From: Bdellovibrionales bacterium
Lineage (GTDB): Bacteria > Bdellovibrionota > Bdellovibrionia > Bdellovibrionales > Bdellovibrionaceae
DNA length: 6,172 nt
Assembly: GCA_027320785.1 (NCBI GenBank)
Contig: DAHVKR010000088.1
Span: forward strand, 1 to 6,172
Direction of reading: 5' to 3'
Each line of letters starts with the position of its first letter. Position 1 is the first letter of the stretch. Positions 1 to 5,434 of the stretch are shown here, piece by piece. Both the position numbers and the translations under genes were made by a program. The notes below the pieces were generated by a model. It saw only the letters and a program-made list of their open reading frames with translations. It was not told where the DNA came from and searched no databases.

Positions 1-949
1 CTGCATGAGATTTGTCTCCAGATGCCGCTGTGGCATCTGCAGAACCGCTCGCACCCTGCTTTTTAACAGTTTGATCCGTTGCAGCTTTGTTTTTCAAGTT
101 GGACTCGACCACAGAATTTGTTTTCTGGTCGTTCTTCATAAGGCTTGGGTCTTGGATTTTCTTCACATCTCTCAGTCTAACAGACTGATTACCCACTAAT
201 AAAACAGGTCCCTCAGGTGAATAATTCACACCCGTAATAACTCCTTCGAAATCTGTTTTAATCGCCTCTTTTTGTCCAGCATCATTGTAAGCCTCTGCGA
301 ATAACTGATAATTTCCAGCAGGTGCAGCCTGACCTTTATCGTTCATTCCATTCCACACATACTTGTTGTCACCCTCTTTAAGCTTTTGCAAATCAATCGT
401 ACGGATGATGTCTCCTGTGTCATTGTTGCGTACACGAATCTCTACCTTAGCGGCAGGAGACTTTAACGTGAAATTAAAATCATGATTCGTATCTCCGCGT
501 GCCCTGACAATTTTAGAGCTATCACCCGCGACTGCTTTACCTATAAAGTTGAGGGCTTGAAATTGCTCAAGTGGCTTTTGTCCATCCTTCATCTCAGTCA
601 ATGTATGATTCATATTACTCATTTGCTCGAGACTCGAAAAGTTTGCCAATTGAGCTGCCATTTCATGAGACTTCATGGGATTTGTTGGATCTTGATTTTT
701 AAGCTGCGCCAACATCAACTTGAAAAAGGCTTCTTTATCAAGTTTATCATTACCAACAGTGCGCATCTTTTTAGCTGGATCAGTCCAATTCGGATCTGCA
801 ATTTTATTAAGAACATCTCCGACATTGTCTGCACCCAGTTTTTTTAATTCACCTGCCGATAAATTAGAAGTCAAATTGCTAGAAGACTCTATTGGCCCTT
901 CGGTATTTCCAAATGCTTTCGTTGTTCTTCCTACACTTACAACTCCCAT
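1..949 (-). CDS. flgD: Flagellar hook cap / hook assembly protein FlgD, 3'-truncated by the window edge
   Basis: FlgD is exported by the flagellar type III apparatus and caps the growing hook so that FlgE subunits polymerise. The frame stays open from the ATG at 949 to the window edge: 316 codons with no stop, so the C-terminus is missing. The conserved N-terminal cap segment is at about residues 70-110 (AFFKLMLAQLKNQDPTNPM, then AAQLANFSSLEQM). FIGKAV at 135-140 opens the Tudor-like part. The Ig-like fold is marked by VWNG (198-201) and the Gly/Pro/Tyr pattern NDKGQAAPAGNYQL (203-216). The second Tudor strand set, GVITGVNYSPEGPVLLVGN, is at 236-254. The start is fixed by a strong Shine-Dalgarno 4 nt upstream, and fliK ends 22 nt before it. 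About 65 residues precede the cap domain, and a polar Lys/Ala/Ser/Asp-rich tail runs from about 266 to the edge. Both are long for the family (E. coli FlgD is about 230 residues). flgE would be expected downstream. Confidence 0.96.
   Translation of the reverse strand, partial: MGVVSVGRTTKAFGNTEGPIESSSNLTSNLSAGELKKLGADNVGDVLNKIADPNWTDPAKKMRTVGNDKLDKEAFFKLMLAQLKNQDPTNPMKSHEMAAQLANFSSLEQMSNMNHTLTEMKDGQKPLEQFQALNFIGKAVAGDSSKIVRARGDTNHDFNFTLKSPAAKVEIRVRNNDTGDIIRTIDLQKLKEGDNKYVWNGMNDKGQAAPAGNYQLFAEAYNDAGQKEAIKTDFEGVITGVNYSPEGPVLLVGNQSVRLRDVKKIQDPSLMKNDQKTNSVVESNLKNKAATDQTVKKQGASGSADATAASGDKSHA
19..39 (-). repeat. Perfect 8-bp inverted repeat inside the flgD tail
   Basis: Plus-strand CAGATGCC (19-26) and GGCATCTG (32-39) are exact reverse complements around a 5-nt loop. 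It lies in the codons for the low-complexity Ala/Ser/Asp tail of FlgD and no U-run follows on the coding strand, so it is not a terminator. It may only reflect codon use in an Ala/Asp/Ser stretch. Confidence 0.35.
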
Positions 950-960
950 GTTTCCTCCCC
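950..960 (-). promoter_or_regulatory. Strong ribosome binding site of flgD
   Basis: On the coding strand this reads GGGGAGGAAAC directly before the ATG, so GGAGG (plus-strand CCTCC at 954-958) sits 4 nt from the start codon. It decides the flgD start. The same GGAGGAAA core and the same spacing precede fliK. Confidence 0.85.
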
Positions 961-971
961 TGAAAGTCTTA

Positions 972-2756
972 TTATGCCACTAAATTCAGACTATTTCCTC
1001 GTCCATCTCTAGAAGCTCGACCATTGTTAGATGTAGAATTAAATCCTGGTAAAAGTTGGTCTTTTGCCGGGGCTTGAATATTCCTAGCATCGTAATAATT
1101 TTCACGAGCTTGTCGATTACCAAAATTTTCATTGAACTGATTCCAGAACTGGCGCGTTCCCTCTCTCTGTTGATGATTGAGGAAATTCTGCATTTGTTGC
1201 TGTAAATCGTTATGAGCATGGTGCGAAGAGCCTGTCTGATTCACCACATCCACTTTCACTAAGTCGACAGATAATTGATGGGCCGCCAATGACTGCTTCA
1301 AGTCATTCATTGAGGTTTCAATCAATTTTTTTGCCTCTTTTGTTTCTGTGTTCATGTGGAGTTGAACTTTACCATCCGCAACTTGCAGCTTCATCTGAAT
1401 TGATCCCATACCTTCCGGAGTCATCTCGACTTTAACTTCGCCGCCTCCATTTTTAAGAAGAATCTGGGCTTGATTCATAATCTGCTGAATATTTTCCGTT
1501 TTCTGCGTAGGCGTCATCTCAACAGGATGTTGTGGCCCCATTGTCGCGAGCATGGCCTTGAGCGTATCAATCTTAGCCTGAGGCAACACTTGACCACTTG
1601 GATTTAAGAGAGCTTCAACATCGGCCTTTTCTATTTTATGAGAGGGCGAATGTTCTTCTGGAACTTTAAGTCCCAAACTCTTAAATTCAGCAGCAAGTGC
1701 TTCTCGACTAACTGAAACGTGAGATTTCAGATTTTCAGTCTGCATGGAATTTGAATTTTGGTTCATATTCTGCTGACCACTTTGCTGCTGAGACATTTTT
1801 TGCTGATGAGACAATACTTTACCAGAAGCTACTTCCGGAATGAAAGACTGCGCCTGGTGAACCTCAGAAGGCTGAGAGTCTTTGCCCTCTACCCCCTCTT
1901 GTTTCACTTGAGGCATTTCCATTTCAAGCTGCTTCATTACTTTTTCAGTTGTTGCCACTACTTTAGGATCATCTTCGGGAAGACCCTCTAGTTGCGAAGC
2001 CTCAGCTGTCACCATTTTTTTGAGAAATTCATGCGCTTGAATCTGATCTTGAGCTGTTGGAAGAGCTTTTTCACTCATTCCATTCTTCATCCAAAATCGA
2101 TCGTTCAAGTTTTGAACTTGCCCTGTCATGACATCTTTTTTCTGTGCTGACAAAAGTACACGCTGAGCCGACATTTGGCTGAGTAGATCATCCTGCACTT
2201 TCGGTAAAGTCGAAAATGAGTCGATCTGCTTCAACTGCATCAGTAGACCCATATACATTTTCTTCGCCTTGAGCTCATCTTGTGGAGAAAGCCCAAGCTT
2301 CGAAATGATCGAGTCTGCCGTTTTATCTGGCGGCTTTTCGAGATCCTGCGTTGTAAGCTGAGACATGGCACCCACCATCTCCTGTGGTGGTATTCCGAAT
2401 TCACTCTCGAATGAGTCCATGAATTTTCGAATAGCCTGCTCTCTTTTAGCTTTCAAGACGCTTGTTCTCGGATCCATCACTTTTGGATCCGGGGGACTCT
2501 CAGTCTTGCTATCAGAGCTTTCTTGGTTATCAGTTCTACTTCGATCCCTGAAAGACAGATCGTTTGTTCGATCTGGTGTAGACTTTATAACCTTTGGTTC
2601 TGACTTTGAGATATCACTTTTTTCTGAACTTCTGGGTTCTGCTTTCGTGCCCAGTATATCTCCAAAGTTCTGACCTTTTGCTTCTGAATTCCTATCCTTA
2701 GAATCCTGTACCGGCGTTTTCAGTGTTGGACCCGTATTGACGAGTCCTGCTAACAA
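972..2756 (-). CDS. fliK: Flagellar hook-length control protein FliK (594 aa, TTG start)
   Basis: FliK is secreted during hook growth. Its N-terminal part acts as a length ruler, and its C-terminal domain acts on FlhB to switch export from rod/hook to filament substrates. The family call rests on the C-terminal Flg_hook domain at about residues 425-505. There, VEMTPEGMGSIQMKLQVADGKVQLHM (443-468) matches the L/M-x-P-x-x-(L/M)-G pattern followed by two beta strands, and a helix KKLIETSMNDLKQSL and strand LSVDLVKVDV follow. Residues 10-95 are Ser/Lys/Asp/Pro-rich and probably disordered. Residues 97-250 look helical, with regular hydrophobics. Residues 312-340 are Gln/Asn/Ser-rich. A Gln/Asn-rich tail of about 90 residues follows the Flg_hook domain. 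The start is TTG at 2756: an AAGGAGG lies 4 nt upstream and the first internal Met is residue 94. The gene ends with tandem in-frame stops, TAATAA. It is longer than Salmonella FliK (405 residues). Low similarity outside the C-terminal domain is normal for FliK. Confidence 0.93.
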   Translation of the reverse strand: MLAGLVNTGPTLKTPVQDSKDRNSEAKGQNFGDILGTKAEPRSSEKSDISKSEPKVIKSTPDRTNDLSFRDRSRTDNQESSDSKTESPPDPKVMDPRTSVLKAKREQAIRKFMDSFESEFGIPPQEMVGAMSQLTTQDLEKPPDKTADSIISKLGLSPQDELKAKKMYMGLLMQLKQIDSFSTLPKVQDDLLSQMSAQRVLLSAQKKDVMTGQVQNLNDRFWMKNGMSEKALPTAQDQIQAHEFLKKMVTAEASQLEGLPEDDPKVVATTEKVMKQLEMEMPQVKQEGVEGKDSQPSEVHQAQSFIPEVASGKVLSHQQKMSQQQSGQQNMNQNSNSMQTENLKSHVSVSREALAAEFKSLGLKVPEEHSPSHKIEKADVEALLNPSGQVLPQAKIDTLKAMLATMGPQHPVEMTPTQKTENIQQIMNQAQILLKNGGGEVKVEMTPEGMGSIQMKLQVADGKVQLHMNTETKEAKKLIETSMNDLKQSLAAHQLSVDLVKVDVVNQTGSSHHAHNDLQQQMQNFLNHQQREGTRQFWNQFNENFGNRQARENYYDARNIQAPAKDQLLPGFNSTSNNGRASRDGRGNSLNLVA

Positions 2757-2767
2757 ATTTCCTCCTT
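2757..2767 (-). promoter_or_regulatory. Strong ribosome binding site fixing the TTG start of fliK
   Basis: The coding strand reads AAGGAGGAAAT and then TTG. AAGGAGG (plus-strand 2761-2767) is an almost perfect anti-16S match with a 4-nt spacer. It is the reason for accepting a TTG start, since no ATG or GTG lies at a suitable distance. Confidence 0.85.
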
Positions 2768-2770
2768 TTC

Positions 2771-2790
2771 TACCTAGGGTTTGCTAGGTA
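2771..2790 (-). repeat. Perfect 7-bp inverted repeat spanning the stop codon upstream of the fliK ribosome site
   Basis: On the plus strand TACCTAG (2771-2777) is followed by a 6-nt loop (2778-2783) and CTAGGTA (2784-2790). In the mRNA the hairpin contains the last four codons and the TAG stop of the membrane-protein gene. It ends 3 nt before the fliK Shine-Dalgarno. No U-run follows (GAAAAGGAGG comes next), so it is not an intrinsic terminator. A role in mRNA processing, stability or coupling to upstream translation is possible but unproven. Chance occurrence cannot be excluded. Confidence 0.45.
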
Positions 2791-3631
2791 CATCTTGCGG
2801 AGCGGCCTGATCCGAACCTGAACCACCCTGATCGTTTTGTGCATTCTGATCAGCGGGTGTATTTTTCTCGGGCTCAGAGGCCATCGTCCGTTTATATCCT
2901 GCAAATCTTTCTGTAAACATTTGTGCCTTTTCAGGCTTCATTAAATTCAAGATATCAGCTGCGCTTTTCTTTTTCATACGACCTAAAATTTGAACCGCTA
3001 AGTCTTCATCTAGAGTTTCAAATACTTTCGCAGCCTGAGGTGGTTTCATGTTTGAATAAAACTGAACCAAAGTTTCTATTTTCTTATCATCTGTCTTAAC
3101 ACGCTCTTCAAGCATAGCTGAAATGGAAGTTCGAATTTTTTCTAAATCTGCTACTTTCTTTTGTAGATCATCTTTTTGTTTACTCATTTCAGCTTCCATG
3201 CGATTTAATTCTTCTTCTCTCGCATCAAGCTCTTTCTTTCTTTCAACTAATTTCATCAAATGATTTAGATCTTCACCTGAGGGCTCTGCGACAACGGGTT
3301 TTGTAAAATTCTGAGGCACTGTTGCCGTTTCACTTTTTTCAGTCTTTGGCGAGTGTCCCTCTTCAGCACTAGCAAAAGTCAGCATTGAAAAATCGACTTT
3401 GTTTAGATAGAGGCTGATTTTGTCGTAGTTTATATATCCTGCATAGGCGAGAAAAAAACCCATCATGCTGACAAAGAGAGCGAATGTCGGAAACTTCACT
3501 CTTTTTCTTCGCTTTCGAGTTAAATGCTGCTGGCTTTTTTCTTTTCTGTTTTTTAAAGAAGCCGATGCTGGCGGCTTTCCTTCGGCAGCATTGCGGGCAT
3601 TTTTAAAGAATTGATCATATCCTGTTTTCAT
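2774..3631 (-). CDS. MotE/YlxF-family flagellar membrane protein: one TM helix, coiled coil, MgtE-N-like domain
   Basis: This 285-residue protein probably serves flagellar assembly or the motor. MotE in rhizobia is a periplasmic chaperone-like factor for MotC, and Bacillus ylxF occupies the same slot between fliJ and fliK. The cytoplasmic N-terminus carries a basic cluster, RKRRKRVK (39-46). One membrane helix follows at about 48-67 (PTFALFVSMMGFFLAYAGYI), so the positive-inside rule puts the rest outside the inner membrane. A charged coiled coil covers about 122-178 (heptad-like ELDAREEELNRMEAEM). The MgtE-N-like helical domain lies at about 185-246, with the motifs YSNMKPPQAAKVFETL, ILGRMKKKSAADILNLM and KAQMFTERF. 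A low-complexity Pro/Gln/Asp tail ends the protein (254-285). The ATG at 3631 lies 18 nt after the fliJ stop, with GGAAG/GGAA stretches upstream. The family assignment is good, but the exact role in this organism is inferred. It lacks the transport domain of true MgtE Mg2+ channels. Confidence 0.85.
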   Translation of the reverse strand: MKTGYDQFFKNARNAAEGKPPASASLKNRKEKSQQHLTRKRRKRVKFPTFALFVSMMGFFLAYAGYINYDKISLYLNKVDFSMLTFASAEEGHSPKTEKSETATVPQNFTKPVVAEPSGEDLNHLMKLVERKKELDAREEELNRMEAEMSKQKDDLQKKVADLEKIRTSISAMLEERVKTDDKKIETLVQFYSNMKPPQAAKVFETLDEDLAVQILGRMKKKSAADILNLMKPEKAQMFTERFAGYKRTMASEPEKNTPADQNAQNDQGGSGSDQAAPQDVPSKP

Positions 3632-3649
3632 TCTCTTATTCCGACTTCC

Positions 3650-4108
3650 TTATTCATGCATCTTCTTCATAATATCAAATCTCATAGAAGAGTTATCATC
3701 CATTTCTTTTTGTTCAAGCCTTCGCTCCTCTTCTATAAACTGCTGTCTTTTCTTATCTTCTAGCCTTTTTAATATTTTCGTATCCATTGCTTTTTGTCGC
3801 AATACTTCACGCTTAGCCTCGACCAATTTTTCACATTCTTCTACGACTTTCATCTGATTTTCAATTCGTATGTCCTGCAAAGAAATAAAGTCTCCGATTT
3901 GCCTAAGATCCTCTAGGACCTGGCCACCCGTCTGGCTTTGTATTTTAAAGGCTTTCTCACGCGCTTGTTGTTTACCCATTTTCATCTGCTCCAAGGCATC
4001 TAACTGTTTATTAAGTTCAGCTTGGACTTCTTGGAAATCCTTCTGCGCAAGACTTTCGAGAATCTGTCGATGGCGTAAAACTTTGTCTAATTTAAATTTA
4101 AACTTCAC
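3650..4108 (-). CDS. fliJ: Flagellar export protein FliJ (central stalk of the export ATPase)
   Basis: FliJ is a soluble, antiparallel coiled-coil protein that inserts into the FliI hexamer, links it to FlhA and helps recycle export chaperones. The 152-residue product has the usual length of about 150. It opens with the family-typical KFKFKLDKVLRHRQ (2-15), where Phe, Leu and basic residues alternate before the long helix. It is then almost entirely charged helix: residues 16-58 and 62-140 (ISLQDIRIENQMKVVEECEKLVEAKREVL), with a break at QTGGQ (59-63). Such sequence is weakly conserved, so identification leans on the N-terminal motif, length, composition and position directly after fliI. The start is GTG at 4108, and GTGA forms a 4-nt overlap with the fliI stop. 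I see no convincing Shine-Dalgarno, so translation is probably coupled to fliI termination. The gene ends 18 nt before the MotE/YlxF-like gene. Confidence 0.93.
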   Translation of the reverse strand: MKFKFKLDKVLRHRQILESLAQKDFQEVQAELNKQLDALEQMKMGKQQAREKAFKIQSQTGGQVLEDLRQIGDFISLQDIRIENQMKVVEECEKLVEAKREVLRQKAMDTKILKRLEDKKRQQFIEEERRLEQKEMDDNSSMRFDIMKKMHE

Positions 4109-5433
4109 GATGAGCTCACTAAAATTTGCTGCATCATTCTTAATGTCATTTGATAGTCAGTGGGATCGTCCACTCGTTGCCTTAAAAATTCATTAATTTG
4201 ATCAATACTCTTAACAGCTCTGTCAATTCGAGGATTACTTCCCGCCTTATAGGCTCCAATATTAATCAAATCCTCAGCATCTTTATAGGTTGCAAGTATT
4301 TCTTTAATCATTTGAGCCCACTTGATTTGTTCAGGCGGAGACACGGACTTCATCACACGACTAGAGCTTTGCAAAACATCAACTGCTGGATAATGTGCTT
4401 TATGAGCCAAAGCCCTTGATAAAACAATATGTCCATCCACAATAGACCGTACTGCATCTCCAATAGGATCATTATTATCATCAGCCTCTACAAGAGTCGT
4501 ATAAAGACCTGTAATACTTCCTTCATTTTCATAAGACCCAGCTCTTTCGAGAAGTTTCGGTAATGTCGAAAATACACTGGGAGTGTAGCCTTTCGTAGAA
4601 GGGGGCTCGCCGATACTGAGACCAATTTCCCTCTGAGCCATCGCAAAACGCGTTACAGAGTCCATCATGAGAAGAACGTTCTTCCCCTGTTCACAAAAAT
4701 ATTCAGCCAACGCCGTCGCCACGAAAGCCCCACGCATTCTGAGAAGCGGACTCTGATCACTCGTCACACACACAACAACAGACCGTTTAAGTCCTTCCTC
4801 ACCCAGGTCATTTTCGATGAATTCTCGAACTTCCCGACCCCGCTCACCAATCATGGCAATCACATTGACATCTGCCTTTGTATTTTTCGCCATCATTCCC
4901 AGTAGCACAGATTTACCCACACCAGAACCGGCCATAATGGAAACACGTTGCCCAAGACCTACCGTCAAAAGGCCATTAATGGCACGGATTCCTAGATCCA
5001 GAGGCTGCCGAATCGGTCGTCTCTCCAGTGGGTTTCGAACTTGCTTATAAAGAGGACGTTCTTCAAAAGTTTCAATTTCGCTTCCCTTATCAAGGGGAAG
5101 GCCTAGACCATCAATAACTCGTCCTAATAATTGATCGGATGCTTTTACTGTTGCAATTGAGCGGGCTAAGATAATTTTAGATCCAAGAGAAACACCTCTC
5201 ATGTCTCCCAAAGACATCATGAGAACATGTTTATCCTGAAAGCCTACGACTTCGGCCATGATCGTTTCATCATATTCTTGAGGAAAAATTTCAACCAGAG
5301 AGCCCAAAGAGGCACCGGGCAAATAACCCTTTACTAGAAGCCCTTTAACTTCAATGACTTTGCCACTATCGCGAGATAGATGAATTTTATCAATCAATCG
5401 ATCATATTTATTGAAGTCTACTTCCGCACTCAT
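4105..5433 (-). CDS. fliI: Flagellum-specific export ATPase FliI
   Basis: FliI is a hexameric F1-beta-like ATPase at the cytoplasmic face of the flagellar export gate. It works with FliH and FliJ to release and unfold substrates. The 442-residue product is complete (the family is usually 430-460). The N-terminal beta barrel covers about 20-95. The Walker A motif AGSGVGKS is at 168-175, with K174 for phosphate binding. GERGRE at 196-201 carries the presumed catalytic Glu E197. Walker B is LLMMD (254-258). The type III ATPase signature is PPSTKGYTPSVFSTLPKLLERAG (277-299), followed by VEADDNNDPIGDAVRSIVDGHIVLSR (315-340). The C-terminal helical domain ends in VDDPTDYQMTLRMMQQIL. All key residues are present. 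The TKGYTPSVFS form and the flagellar neighbours favour FliI over a virulence T3SS ATPase or F1-beta. The ATG at 5433 lies 1 nt after the fliH stop. The stop overlaps fliJ by 4 nt. Confidence 0.98.
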   Translation of the reverse strand: MSAEVDFNKYDRLIDKIHLSRDSGKVIEVKGLLVKGYLPGASLGSLVEIFPQEYDETIMAEVVGFQDKHVLMMSLGDMRGVSLGSKIILARSIATVKASDQLLGRVIDGLGLPLDKGSEIETFEERPLYKQVRNPLERRPIRQPLDLGIRAINGLLTVGLGQRVSIMAGSGVGKSVLLGMMAKNTKADVNVIAMIGERGREVREFIENDLGEEGLKRSVVVCVTSDQSPLLRMRGAFVATALAEYFCEQGKNVLLMMDSVTRFAMAQREIGLSIGEPPSTKGYTPSVFSTLPKLLERAGSYENEGSITGLYTTLVEADDNNDPIGDAVRSIVDGHIVLSRALAHKAHYPAVDVLQSSSRVMKSVSPPEQIKWAQMIKEILATYKDAEDLINIGAYKAGSNPRIDRAVKSIDQINEFLRQRVDDPTDYQMTLRMMQQILVSSS

Positions 5434-5434
5434 T

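Noticed and set aside
839..845. A7 run in flgD in the phase of a slippery heptamer (A AAA AAA), also at 6086-6092 (fliH) and 1326-1332 (fliK)
   Set aside because: All are Lys-Lys codons in an AT-leaning genome. No stimulatory structure was noticed, and for flgD the shifted frame stops quickly. The main frames continue intact, so programmed frameshifting is not supported.
482..847. Plus-strand open frame of about 120 codons opposite flgD
   Set aside because: It lies fully antisense to a clear flgD reading frame, has no ribosome site and no recognisable domain. The other plus-strand frames (for example 2365-2673 and 3870-4196) are the same kind of shadow.
950..971. Promoter or terminator between fliK and flgD
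   Set aside because: The 22-nt gap holds only the second in-frame stop and the flgD ribosome site. There is no room for a sigma-54/sigma-28/sigma-70 promoter and no hairpin. Any promoter would have to lie within fliK, where I saw no convincing match.
2469..2491. Inverted repeat CGGATCC / GGATCCG in fliK, next to the internal ATG of codon 94
   Set aside because: It arises from two Asp-Pro codon pairs (GATCC) in a Pro/Asp-rich stretch. There is no Shine-Dalgarno for an internal start and no U-run for a terminator.
2774..3631. Magnesium transporter MgtE
   Set aside because: Only the N-terminal intracellular-type helical domain is similar. There is one TM helix and no multi-pass transport or CBS domain, and the operon is flagellar.
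4105..5433. ATPase of a virulence (injectisome) type III system or F1-ATPase beta subunit
   Set aside because: The flanking FliH, FliJ, FliK and FlgD and the KGYTPSVFS signature point to the flagellar export ATPase.
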